64,000 bases of DNA from Ustulina deusta (lineage: Eukaryota > Ascomycota > Sordariomycetes > Xylariales > Xylariaceae): positions 1,612,001 to 1,676,000 of the forward strand of contig JAJNNX010000004.1 of the NCBI GenBank assembly GCA_023159155.1. The letters run 5' to 3'. A program made the translations under genes and the position numbers. Within the stretch, counting starts at the first letter, position 1. Each line of letters starts with the position of its first letter. The notes below the pieces were generated by a model. That model was not told the DNA's origin, searched no databases, and worked only from the letters and a program-made list of their open reading frames with translations. Below are positions 35,204 through 46,500 of the stretch, one piece after another.

Positions 35204-37425
35204 ATGGGAGTCGGGATGGCATTCTCACTGCGCCGCGCGCCAAAGCGCTGCCTTTCTTTACAAGTGCAGGCGAGAATATCGCACCGCCGATATTTAAGCA
35301 GTATATCCTCAATAACAGCCGGCGAAGTGCGTATGCGTCCCCTCGTCAATCTACTCATTCTGACATGCCAGCAGCCGCCACCACACTCGCCAAGCCACGT
35401 CTCCCGCCTTGCCAAGTTCTGGCTACCTATTGGCAGTATCAGCGCAGCTGAGGGCGAAGGTATAACGCCTGGTTTCCGGGTAGCTTCAATGCTAACACTC
35501 AATGTCAGATGGCCACGCCAAGCTTGTTCGGGCAGGCTACCTGCGACAGGTTGGTTCTCGCTGACTCCTGTCGATGAATGTCGTGCGGAATGCTGAGTTT
35601 CAACGGAGTCACACGCAGGAATCTTCCACATGCTGCCATTGGGCGAAAGGGTGCAGAAGAAGCTGGAGGGTTTAATTGACAAGCACATGTCTCAGTTGGG
35701 TATGCCTTCAGAAACCCGCCAAGCTCCTAAGTATCACTCTTCTTACGCCTGAGTTCGTCTAGGTGCCGCTAAGGTATCGCTTTCGTCCATCTCGTCACAG
35801 GCACTATGGCAACGGACAAACCGGTTGGACGGCTATGGCAAAGAGGCAAGTGCATACAAGGTGAATGCGCAGCAGGATGTGCCAAATGATTGACCTCGCT
35901 GTAGTTATTTCGCTTCACCGACCGAAAGGATGTCCCATATATTCTGGCGCCGACCCACGAAGAAGAGATTACAACATTGGTAGCAAAGACCATCAAACAC
36001 AGTAACTTACCTCTAAGACTTTATCAGATTGGTAAGTGTTAGTACGCTACGGAACATAAAACATAGTCTAACTCATCAGGCCGCAAGTACCGTGACGAAA
36101 TCCGCCCACGCCGCGGCATGCTGCGGTCAAGAGAGTTCGTCATGAAGGATCTGTACACCTTTGATCACTCGCTTCAATCAGCCCTGAAGACCTATGAAGA
36201 AGCGCGCGCTGCTTATAATCGACTATTTGATGAGTTGAAACTGCCCTATCTCGTTGCGGAAGCCAGTTCCGGCGATATCGGCGGCGATCTCAGCCATGAA
36301 TATCACTTGCCTTCGCCAATAGGGGAGGACACTGTGATAAGCTGCACAGACTGCAATTACATTGCAAATGAAGAGCTGGCTGCCGCGCAACCTGTTCATC
36401 CTGACGACCAGTCTCCCACTGAAGGCAACAATGAGAGCAGCCCTACCTCAGCTCAAGTTTGGCGAGGTATTTCCAGAGACAGAAAAACTCTCGTAAATGT
36501 CTGGTACCCTGCCTCATTTGCAGCCGATGACATCAACACATATGCTATCAAGTCTATTCTTCCAGGTCTAGACTCAAGTCTTGAAGATACTTTGCCGCTA
36601 TGGCAATCGACACTCAAGGCCGCTCGTTTCAGACGCGGGAAGCCGACACAATTATTGAACATAATAGACTGCAGGCTCGGCCAACACTTTGAAAACAGTC
36701 TCAAAGATGAGCCCAGTCAATTCCCTATACTTCCAGAACAATGCCCCGCCGAATCATCTAAGTTTGACGAGAAATACATAACGTTATCGGCGAACGGCGA
36801 ACCTTTCAATGCAATTCGTATTCACGACGGCGACCACTGCCCTCGATGTACATCCGGGAAGCTCACACTTCGAAAGGCCATAGAGCTTGGGCATACCTTC
36901 CACCTAGGCACGAAGTATTCAGGTGCACTTGGTGCTCGCGTCCTAGTGCCTTCTGCCATGATCAAGGATAGCCAAGCCAGTCCTGTGGAGCCGGGCAATA
37001 TGACTAAGGTGCTATTGCAGATGGGTTGCCATGGAATAGGCGTCTCTAGAATCATCGCGGCTGTCGCACATCACCTTGCTGACGAGCGGGGTTTGAATTG
37101 GCCACGCGCCATCGCGCCTTTCGAAGTAGTCGTCCTTCCGGGAACGACCACGGAGGAAGAGGACGTTGCCACCGTTATACGTTCTTTAACCGAACCTTCG
37201 GACACCTTCCCACCGATTGACCTGGCTCTTGATGACCGCGATGAGACTTTCATTTGGAAAATGAAAGACGCAGACCTGGTGGGATACCCCGTCCTAGTTC
37301 TCCTCGGACGCAAGTGGAGATCGGATCGCGAATGCGAAGTTCAGTGCCGACCGCTAGACTCCATAGAAAGCGTCCCATTCGATCGGCTGCGAGAGCACGT
37401 CAACGGGCTTCTCGCTCGGCTATAA
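35204..37425 (+). CDS. Mitochondrial prolyl-tRNA synthetase (about 647 aa)
   Basis: Six exons are proposed: 35204-35459, 35509-35549, 35609-35699, 35763-35845, 35905-36031 and 36080-37425. All phases agree. Intron 4 (35846-35904) begins GCAAGT, a GC-AG intron. The first about 35 residues are rich in Arg and Ser, as in a mitochondrial presequence. The class II core follows: SRLAKFWLPIGSISAAEG, FRFTDRKD, LAPTHEEEITTL, motif 2 RKYRDEIRPRRGMLRSREF and VMKDLYTFDH. Motif 3 is MGCHGIGVSRIIAAVAHH, and the C-terminal part (PFEVVVLPG, WKMKDADLVGYPVLVLLG) is the anticodon-binding domain. The enzyme charges tRNA-Pro for mitochondrial translation, like yeast Aim10. A 45-nt in-frame stretch in exon 1 could be a further intron, which would give about 632 aa. 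Confidence 0.93.
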
Positions 37426-37686
37426 AACTATCCATCACCCTTAGGCGAGGAACTAATCCTAGCCATATTAAGGCCCCTGTACTAGTTTTTTCTTTCTAGT
37501 TATGCCATGATATATCCTGCACACATTAGGTGATTAAAATCCAGACTCGAGGTTATGTATTTATTGTATAAGAAGGCCGCATCATCTCACATCATCTCTT
37601 TTTTTTTTTTTTTTTTTCAAATCGCGAGAGCCATTTCCGGTGGAAATTATCTGTATATGTACTCTCCTATTGCGTATCTTAGGTAC
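37426..37686. other. Convergent intergenic region with T run
   Basis: This 261-bp space separates the stops of the ProRS and carboxylesterase genes. It contains a 19-base T run at 37599-37617. Nothing else is seen. Confidence 0.5.
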
Positions 37687-39895
37687 CTATACATGCCGTC
37701 TCCGCGCCCACTTGTTCAGATACTCTCGCCCCTCAATCCTATACGTATCCTCCTCCACGTACGCCCCGCCCTGCGCCTCCGTCTGCAGCACCATGTTCAG
37801 CCCCTTCTCGCCCTCGTCGTACCGCGGCCACCGCGGCAAGCCCTCCCCGTTCGGGTCCCCCGCGTGCGCGAACCGGACCCACTGCTCGCTCATCTGCCTG
37901 CTGAGGGCGCGGTATCCCGGCCACGGGCCGACGGTCCCCGGGTTCGCGAAGACGAACCCCACCTCGCTGAAGTGCGCCACCCCCTTATACGCCGGGGCCA
38001 ACATCACCGTCGCATTATTATTATTAGTATTAGTAGTATTAGTAGTAGTCGTATCACCCCCGCCCGCGTTAGTCCCGTTGTGATCGGTATTGGCGTACCC
38101 GTCCAGCGGCCGCGTGTTAAAGCGGTATACGAAGGTCGGGGCGCGGCGGGCGTACTCCCTCGCGTCCGCGAGCCGCGGCCCGTGGTAGAAGACGTCCCCC
38201 ACGATCGCCGCCACGCGCTTGTACTGGTAGCCCTCGCCGGCGAAGCGCTCGGCCCCCGTGTCCAGCGGGATCCCCTGCGCCGGGTCGTCCGGGTACAGCT
38301 GCATGATGCGCGAGACGGTCGACGCCGGGAACCCGAACCCCGTGTCGCGCAGTAAGTAGTTGTAGAGGTCCGCGTCCGTGTTGATCACCCCTACCGGCGC
38401 GTTGTCCGTGCCCTCGTCCGAGTTCGTCCCGTATAAGTGCGGCACGTGCGCGAAACGGCCTTGCTGCAGGAGCTCTGTTGGATATGCGGGGATGACGTCG
38501 CCGTCTGTTTACCATGGGTTAAATAAATCAACTGGGTTCAGATGTTTGCTCGGACTCATGCTCAACCCCCCCCCCCCATCTCTCCATTTTTCATCTTTCA
38601 AAGTATGTGAAAGGGAGAAACAGACAAGGAGGAAGGAAGCTCGGTCTGGGGATTTGTCTGCCTGTCGACTTACCAACTGTAGGATACCAACCCGGGCCAG
38701 TGACGGCCGAGGCGTTCAGAAACGGGAAAATCACCTCGTAATCGACGGCCCTGAGACACTCCAGCGTGTCGATCGCCTGCGTGCAGTTCGCCTGGCCGAC
38801 GATCTTGTCGTAGATGGGCTGGTACCAGTCCGACCCGTTATACCAGGCCGTCGCGGCACTGCCGCTTTCTTGGATGGATCGGTGGAACAGCCCGTCCGTA
38901 CGTCCGCCATAGCTCATCAGGAGTTGGCCCTGGTCCAGGTTTATCTAGATCAGTACATAGTGCGCTTTCTCTCGAGATATCAGGAAGACGGGGTTTTTTT
39001 CTATATATTTTTTTCTTGTTGTTGCTGGTCATTTCCCTTGGGGATAGATACGCACCACTGCAAATGAGCCCGCCGATTCGCCCCAAATCGTGACAGAAGA
39101 GGCGTCTCCGCCAAAGGCGCCGATGTTTTCCTGTATCCAAGCGAGCGCCTTACGCATGTCCCGGAGGGCAAGATTCGTGTTTCCAGACCCCTATAAAAAA
39201 ATCACTAGTTAGTCAGCCCATCTGCAATTCACATCCGACATTCCGCATCGTGTGTCCTGTTCATCCCTTCCAGAAGCATCGACAGTCCGGATCCTATAAG
39301 CTTGTCATACCTGAATCTCCCTCGAATACATATTCCCCCACCCTCCCTTCCGATAATTGATACTCGCCGCCAGGATCGGGAGGCCGACGTCGACGGACCG
39401 CTGAACAAGAAACGTAAGGTTGTAGTTCGGCAGCCCGCTCGTGCCAACCTGGTAACTCCCGCCATGAATCCACACTAAGACGGGCAATTTCGGTTTCGTC
39501 GTCCCTCCTTCTCCATTTGTACTATTTCTTTCATCATCACTTTCGTAATTCCCAGACGACGGTCCCGAGGGACGCACGACGTTGATGCTAAGACAGTCCT
39601 CGCCCATGCCATAGTATCCGTCGGCATCGACCTGCTGATCCGGGCATGCGGGCCCGTAGATCTTGGCCGCCCGCGCGCCCTCCCAAGTCTTGTTCAGTGA
39701 CTGCGGGACCCGGAATCGGTTTGGCCCCCCCGTGTCTTGCGCGTACGGGATCCCGAGGAACACGTCCTGCTGGAACGATGGCAGATGCAAGCCCTCATAG
39801 CTCCCGTTCAACACACGGACTACGGGTTCCGTCGCGACCGTAGCCACGAAACCCACTGCCACCAGCAGGGTATTGATAAACGATCGCCCCGTCAT
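37687..39895 (-). CDS. Secreted type-B carboxylesterase/lipase (597 aa)
   Basis: Four exons are proposed: 39895-39311, 39190-39056, 38929-38674 and 38504-37687. Introns begin GTATGA, GTGCGT and GTAAGT, and all phases agree. The start at 39895 gives a signal peptide ([20 protein letters not shown], residues about 1-22). Family signatures are [33 protein letters not shown] and the nucleophile motif GESAG with Ser234. The acid is Glu356 in GTNSDEG and the base is His503 in [10 protein letters not shown], completing the Ser-Glu-His triad. Several N-glycosylation sequons are present. The enzyme should hydrolyse carboxylic esters outside the cell; the natural substrate cannot be told. An unusual Thr/Asn-rich insert at residues about 477-489 comes from a trinucleotide repeat shortly before the catalytic His. 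GC content of the last exon is high. Confidence 0.94.
38013..38051. repeat. ATT/AGT trinucleotide repeat inside carboxylesterase exon 4
   Basis: Tandem ATT and AGT/TAGT triplets on the plus strand encode the run of Asn and Thr residues on the minus strand, an in-frame low-complexity insert. Confidence 0.8.
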
Positions 39896-40723
39896 GCCTG
39901 GCTGCTTCACTGGATATGGCACTTCGTCATATGAACACCGAACCTACGAGACAAATGAAAATGGCTATCTGGCGACGCCACAGGAGCCGAGGTGCGGGGA
40001 ACACATTTGGCAGGCCTCTGAGCCGGCGTATTCTATGGAGCATAACCGTGTGCCATCACGAGGTATACTGCATTGAAGGTGGTGCTGTCGGCGGAGCCAT
40101 GCATGTCGGTTTCCGGTCGAGTTGGAGTGTGCGGGGCTAGAGCCGACGATCACAGCCACGCATCACGGCTTTCTTGAATTTTGTTGACCAAATCCCATAT
40201 TTCGGGGCCGCCGTAAGGTCAGACCTCTGGGGACTAGGCGGACAGCTGTTCATGGAGTTTGTATCGTAATTATTGAGGAGGTCTGGTATAGCCGTTGAGG
40301 TGCCTATATAGCTTGCTCGTCCCGATTCATTATGTGTCATATGATCTCCCTATTCTCGACATAGAGAAGGCTTGGCGAAGCACATAGGAGGCATGCGGTG
40401 TGGAAACGTTGTAAGGTCGAAGCTGGAATAAGTAGTACCAACTATTAATCTCATAGAGCATCAGCAACCCACTCAGCATGATCACCAGCGCCGTTAAAAC
40501 ACGGCAAACTGGGCACTAGATATAATTCTGGCAGCACCCTGCCCATCGAGACGAGTTTCGATGCATTCCCCCTATAGTTTGTACAGTGTGCCGTAAAACT
40601 GGTGATATTGGCCCCAAGTCCCAACTTTCCCCAACACCGCTAATGCATATGATCGTGAACCACCCAAGTCCATCCTATATCTACAGTCCGAGCGAAATTT
40701 TGAAATAGCAAAAGACGATTAAC
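39896..40723. other. Intergenic region
   Basis: This holds the carboxylesterase promoter side and the 3-prime flank of the glutaredoxin gene. No gene, RNA or repeat could be supported. Confidence 0.5.
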
Positions 40724-41624
40724 TCAAGACGCCTTGTCCTTGGCGTTACCAGTGAATCTTTCCTTCATAGAAACCTTCTTGCCGCCCATCGACTTGAATT
40801 TGTCGATTAGGGTCTTCCTCAAATCAAGTCCAGCAATTTCATCACTACCGCCGACACTCTTACCATGAATCATGATGTTGGGGACAGTCCTCCTACCAGT
40901 CTTTTCAGCCAGAAGGTCCTGGAGCTTGGATCCGAGCGGGTGTTCGTTGAGCTCAACGACGTAGGGTGTAGGCTCTATAATGTATTTCTCGAGCAGAATA
41001 CCCTTTGCTTTCTTCGAATAAGGGCAGTACGTTTTTGAGAAAATAACAACTAGATGATAGTTAGCTAGAAAGAAAACGAGGATGTGCTTTACTGGTGGCG
41101 CGCATACCTGGCGATCTTTCTAGGATCTGGTACAGAGCAACTTCCGCCTCAGAATTTTCGTCGGCCTCGTCATCATCGTCTTTCTCATCTTCAGTGTCCT
41201 GCTTAGAGATCCTATACTTTTTCTTCTTCTGGCCGCCGGCGGAGCTTCCCACGCCTACAACATCACTTGGGGCATCCGGCCTGAGGGGAGCTTTTGCATT
41301 TGCCAGCTCCTTAGCTTGTTGTTCAGCGGCTCGTAGTCGTTCAGCCATCTCTTCGGCTAGTTTCTCATCTTCTTCACCGACACTTCCGTCCCCGTCGTGG
41401 TCTTTGAGGCTACCGTCATTAGACAACCCCTTCCCGCTCAGAACGACCTGTCCACCACTTCCATGCCGTTGGTCTAATCCGTTCACTGTCTTGCCAAGGA
41501 AGCTATTTATTGTCCGAGGATCGCGAGGCGCCGATTGTCGCATCATAGATGTGAAGAACAATATGGTGACAACGAGAGCGAGAACCGTCACCATAAAGGG
41601 ACGCAATCGTCTTGGAGAAGGCAT
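40724..41624 (-). CDS. Membrane-anchored monothiol glutaredoxin, Grx6/Grx7-like (280 aa)
   Basis: Two exons are proposed, 41624-41108 and 41049-40724, with a 58-nt intron (GTATGC to CTAG, phase 1). The second exon has no long frame starting at an ATG, so it is easy to miss. The N-terminus is basic, followed by a single hydrophobic segment at residues about 11-27 (VTVLALVVTILFFTSMM), a type II membrane anchor. A polar, charged linker of about 145 residues follows. The C-terminal glutaredoxin domain has VVIFSKTYCPYSKKAKG with active site Cys181-Pro-Tyr-Ser, the cis-proline motif GRRTVPNIMIHG and the GGSDE glutathione-binding motif. A single active-site Cys with CPYS fits yeast Grx7, a Golgi/ER-lumen glutathione oxidoreductase. 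The acidic linker is longer than in the yeast proteins. Confidence 0.92.
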
Positions 41625-42963
41625 CTTATCGAGGCGGTTGGGTCGACAACCCTCTAGCGGCGGTTCCTCTCTTCTTCCAGAGGGAGGATGGCGGTTGCCT
41701 GGTCGTAGGTTTTGGGAGAAGTAGAACTATCGAAGGGGGGAACGAACATGTCTTGGGACAAGCGGGCGATGAGGGACGCGGTGGTGCGCAACAAATCGTT
41801 CGAAGGCTTCGAGCGCGGCAGACGGGAAACGGGTTCGACAGGTCGAGAAGGTCCGGGCCTGAGAGAACAACCACAAATACCTATGTACGCGCAGTCGTGG
41901 GATGTGCGATGGCCCGCGATGTACGATGAGAGATGGAGGATGGAAGAGGTGGGTAGCCGGGAGACGTGGTTTGAAACTGGTTGGATTAGATGGAGCAGGT
42001 TCCCCAGCAAATGCGGCTAAACTGAACAGGCATTGACGTTCAAATTGAATTTCGCGTGGAAAGTATACGACGGCGGTATCGATCGAGAGCGGTATGCGCG
42101 TTGGGTAAACTCAAGCACACTATATGCGCGTCAAAAGGTGTCGAGAGGTGTTGAGAGGTGTCAAAAGATGATCTGATGGAGAAATGACGATGGGGTATTT
42201 GAGAGTTTGGCTCGGAACGATCAGCATGTATGTACAGATTACGCTGCAGATACGGAGCAGTGGTTAGCCAGCTAAGAGCTAGTGTCGAGAGCTAGAACTT
42301 CTGATCAACAACTGTTTGTCTTAAATCGGATTAGCGTATCCGAAGCTCTCTCGCCAACCCTTAACATGTTACATCCCGGTACCTCCCACCCACGGGTATA
42401 CATCTGTACCTTAGGTATCGAGTAGGTATACTAGGTACATACCACACTACTACAATGAGGTACTTATATTGAGCATACTAGACTACCTAGGTCATCTATA
42501 ACAAAGTGTGTAGCAAACCGTTGTTTCGAGAGTTTTAGGCCTATTATATCTTGGTTGTGCCGAACGCAGTACCTAATGTACTAAGTAGCTACTGTAAGTA
42601 CTCGTCCCAGTTGTTGGATTTAGCGCCTGGTTAATAGTGTGACTGCGAGCTCCTGAGTCACTTGTGAGAAGATCAACAGGTTACATATGTGGCTTAGTTA
42701 AGCGGCCTGGAAGGTGTGGCTTAGGCTACTCTACATGGATGCAGGTCACAAGTGGAAAGTGTTAGGTAGCGTTGCGCCAAGCATTGAACTTTACCTAAAA
42801 TACCTCCAGGCAAGTTGTCTATGGAAGAGTGCACATACGTAAAGTAAAGTAAAGTGATCAACTTCTACAACTTATAATGCAAGGCTAAAGATCATATTCA
42901 GTGCCATACCTCTCCCTATAAAGCTCACCCAGCAGTACATTCTAACTATATCAGGAAATCTTC

Positions 42964-43443
42964 ATGCCTAGCGCGACGTTAACACTTTCCATCCTTGCGA
43001 CTTGTATACTTCGAACTAGCCCGCAAGGATACTTTCTACTGTTAGATCGGCTGGTCTGTTTGATAGCGCGACTAAGACGTTCGGTTTCTAACACCGAGCT
43101 GCCAAGCAGCCTCCGGCCTGTTCGGCCCTGTGAAAACACGAGGCTCCATTGCACAGCGAGACCGCCGCCCGAGTCGTGGCATGATGATGCCGAGAGGCTC
43201 GACACCTGGGCTGTCGAGTACGACGGTAATCTGAGGAACATCCCTGTGACAGAGCACAAAGGCAAACAACCCCACGCCTCTCCCTGTAAGCCCCAGCGTT
43301 GGAAGGGCTCTAAGCGATTGCCAATTCGAACACGCACCCGCTGCCCGCAACCGGACACTAAGGTTGGACGCCCAGAAGACGACGAAGATCCTCCTTCCCC
43401 TTCTCAGAATCCATCTCACGCTGGCAGAAAAGTGGTGCCATGA
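42964..43443 (+). CDS. Doubtful open reading frame (159 aa)
   Basis: This is an ATG-initiated frame of 159 codons without introns. The first residues are hydrophobic (LTLSILATCIL), weakly like a signal peptide, and the rest is Arg/Pro/Ser-rich with several Cys. Overlapping antisense frames are equally long, which argues against coding. No family is recognised. It could be a lineage-specific small protein or chance. Confidence 0.2.
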   Translation: MPSATLTLSILATCILRTSPQGYFLLLDRLVCLIARLRRSVSNTELPSSLRPVRPCENTRLHCTARPPPESWHDDAERLDTWAVEYDGNLRNIPVTEHKGKQPHASPCKPQRWKGSKRLPIRTRTRCPQPDTKVGRPEDDEDPPSPSQNPSHAGRKVVP

Positions 43444-43846
43444 ATGGGGATAGGCTCAGGTAGTGGTGGTGGGCAACAAGGACGGCCCTGAGGCGAGTAG
43501 CAAGAGTAGGGCCAAGCAGTGAAGCCGAATATGCAAAGCCGGCCATGTTGTACTTGGCGATGCCTCCTGGGATTAGTATATAGCCGGCCTATGGATGAGA
43601 GTTGCCCCGACTCGGACCAATATAGGCAGGGTTACATCAACTGGCTTGAAGAACAAGATATATAACCAACTCTAGGCATCCAGGGGAAGTACATTCCCCT
43701 TATATCTTGGCAGTATAGACTTGATCCGACCATATTATTATGACAGCTGTGTTTATATACACTTCATGTTTCTCAGCTGGGCTGGACAACCCTTGTTTGA
43801 CTATGATGACTAAATTAATAAGTTAGATACTGTCAAGGTAGTCGGG

Positions 43847-44224
43847 ATGATATTCAAGGTAGTGCACAGACTCTGTCCCCTCCATCGTGACGTGGAGCCA
43901 CGCAACATCCGTGATACAAACAATGGCAATCTCATGGCTGTGGATTTCGAACGTGTGGAATTCTGCAGTCGCCAGCCTCTCAGCTTGATCGGCGAATCGG
44001 AAGAGAAAGCGTGAGATATCATAGAACAAGGGAAGGACGATTGTGCGAGAGAGCTGGAGGCTGCTGTGAAAAAAGTTTCAAGGCGTGTTGCGAGCTTGCC
44101 CAGTCATTCAATCGCTGGTATGGGCGGAGGGCTCGATCGCCAGCAGGCTCTCCAATGGGCGAACCATGGCAACCAGAGGAACCAAGGTTGCATCGCAAAC
44201 GAAGTGTTTTCGGGAGCCACTGAA
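43847..44224 (+). pseudogene. Protein-kinase-like gene relic
   Basis: The frame 43847-44014 contains LHRDVEPRNIRDTNNGNLM followed by AVDFERVEF. This matches the catalytic-loop (HxDxxxxN) and metal-binding (DF) arrangement of kinase-like and aminoglycoside-phosphotransferase-like fungal proteins. One or more residues appear missing after the NI. The frame stops at TGA 44012-44014. A different frame from about 44032 to 44224 continues with a helical stretch (ARELEAAVKKVSRRVASL). So only the C-terminal part of the domain survives, with a frame change. No upstream N-lobe is found. Confidence 0.55.
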
Positions 44225-45413
44225 TGAATCGATAGTTTGAACAGAGTAACAAAATTTCATTGCCCACTCTGGTCCGCTGTCCCCTGAGGGGTCCGGCTTC
44301 GCCTCTACGTCTCCGTTGTCGCTGAACTTCAGACCAATATCAAGTGGATGGCGATGGCATCCCGCCTCCGGAGCCGGAGCCCGGCCCGGTCACTGCTCCG
44401 CAGTCGGCATTGCTTTACTTAGAAAAGCAGGGGCCGGCGCGACAACTGTGAGGAAGACGGCACCGGGGGATATCAGCTGATCTGAAAGTCGTGACCGTTG
44501 TTGACGGCGACCCGAAATGATAAAATTCTAGACAGCAAGGAAGTGGACCTTGTTCTGGGCCGCAATGCCTCCTTTGGCGCCAATTCAGCAACCACGCTTT
44601 CGGAACAGATAAATCAGATGAGTGTGAGCTAATGGAGAATGAAAATCTGTCTGTAATCTGGTGAACCGCCAAGTACCCCGAAGCACAGCCAACACAGGAG
44701 ATCCACCGCTGTGGCGTTTTTCCGAAGGCCTCCTGAACAACTTCCGTGCAATACATACAGACTGCGCGAAGATAAATAATACCAAGAGTTTAACCGTGAT
44801 CCGCGTCTCATCACGTGGTTTGGCGGCAAATGCCTGCGAGACGAAAATCAATCATGGATTGAAGGGGGGGCGAGAGAAATCATGACTTCGGGTCATGTTA
44901 GCCCAAGAGTGACGATAGTAGACGGGTGGTCCGCCAAGAAAGGCGGCATGAGCTACGCAGAACCGAGCGTTTATATAATTCATCAAGAAGTTTGTTGCGA
45001 AGATGGCTAGTTATAACTCCCCTAGGGTTAGTAAAGACGAATCTGTACCAGTCCGAATTTCCTACAGGCCAACCAGGAGGGAATGGCTTCGCAACCATGA
45101 TATGGGTATAGAACCCAAGAGTCAGATGCAACTGAGCCGCATTCACCCTCGGAACTTTTAACCCCTTTAAAACCACCGGTATAGGTAAAACTCTGTATTC
45201 TATTGCAAAGAGAAGGGAGAGGGGGGTAGAGCTGGAAGAAATATATTGCACTGTCCTCACCCGATGGCGTCGCCACAAACCAACACCTAAATAGATGCAT
45301 GCATCCACCCTATCCTGCGCTACGCTGTCCCTGCCTATGCAACTAAAAGTATAATACAAACGCCTGTCCCCATCCTAGCATATATATATGTATCCTCTCA
45401 TATCACCCTGAAT

Positions 45414-46500
45414 CTATTCTTCGTCGTCGGAACCAGACCCCCAACCTGTGCCTCCCATCTCATCACCAAGCACGAGCTTTTCGAGCGTGTCCACGATCTT
45501 GTCAGTAAACTCACCTCTAGGTCCCCCACCGAGAAGTTCCCTGAACCGGCCCATCAATGTCATTTTGAGCCCATCTGGTCCGTTAAGAGCCCCAGACTCC
45601 CACTGTCTTAGTTCAGCCCTACCGGCTGAGATTATATAGCCAGCGAGTTCTAGCATGCCTGGCCCCCCGAGAAGGCGTGCCCACACGAACCATGTGCCAT
45701 GCCGCAGAATACACTCCTCGATAACCGTCTTGCGTTCATAACTCGTAGAGGAGATGGGATAGGACAACATCAACCCATATCCGAGCATATTAACTAAGAT
45801 AAAAAGCCCTGCAATGTCTTCTAGCGATAGCGATCGGATATATTCTATCTGTTTTGGTCGAGCGTTTGGGTTGGCTAAGGGGTTGAACTTGCTGAGCTCA
45901 GCGGATAGCAAAGCAGATGGCAATTCATACACTCCGTCTAGGATGGAGCGATAATACTCCACTGGAATTGGTGACTCCTTTGCTGCAATATCTGCAATGC
46001 GGTCGCATTGATGCAGAGCCCGCTCTAGTATGGGTACTAAGCGAGTCTGCCCCAGTACCGTTAAGGGAGGGAGCCATGGTGGTGAAGCGGTGCAGAAGAT
46101 CTTTGGGCATTCCTTTATAAGGCGGTCGATTCTGCGGTCGCGGAGTTCGAGTTCATGAATCATCGAGAACGTATTCTTTGGTAATACATGACGTTCGTCA
46201 GTCGAGGAAGACAGAAGGTCTCCTAAAGGAGGGAGTGCAAATGTGGCCGCGCGGTTCTTAGAAATGGAGTACTCATTGGATTTGATGAGCGTGAATATTT
46301 CCTACTCCCAAGTCAGAATCACTTTTATCGTTGCGTGGTCCTATGTAGCGCCTCGAGTGGAATGGATCTGTGGAATAAAGTCCTGTAGGTACCTTGCTTG
46401 TCGCCATGAAACACTTGCGTGTTGTGGCGTCCATATGCTCAACAATATGCAACACAATTTCGTTTGGTACGGCCTTGATGACTCGGCCTCGGGAGCCCAT
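45414..46500 (-). CDS. F-box-like protein (331 aa)
   Basis: Two exons are proposed, 46500-46393 and 46301-45414, with a 91-nt intron (GTACCT to GAGTAG, phase 0). The start has A at -3 and G at +4. The first 36 residues (VPNEIVLHIVEHMDATTRKC) resemble an F-box. The rest is helical with no repeat I recognise, including ERALHQCDRIADIAAKE and LFILVNMLGYGLMLSYPI, and the C-terminus is acidic (GSGSDDEE). This layout is common among expanded, poorly characterised F-box-like proteins of filamentous fungi. An adaptor role to SKP1 is inferred only from the N-terminal motif. The surrounding sequence is gene-poor. Confidence 0.72.

Larger units (their letters stand above)
41625..45413. other. Gene-poor stretch
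   Basis: About 3.8 kb carries no confident intact gene. It includes TACCTA tracts at about 42395-42490, one doubtful open frame at 42964-43443 and a kinase-like relic at about 43847-44224. The rest shows nothing I can support. Confidence 0.5.

Noticed and set aside
37555..38355. 266-codon plus-strand frame
   Set aside because: It is antisense to carboxylesterase exon 4, Arg/Pro/Val-rich from GC-rich complement codons, with no domain.
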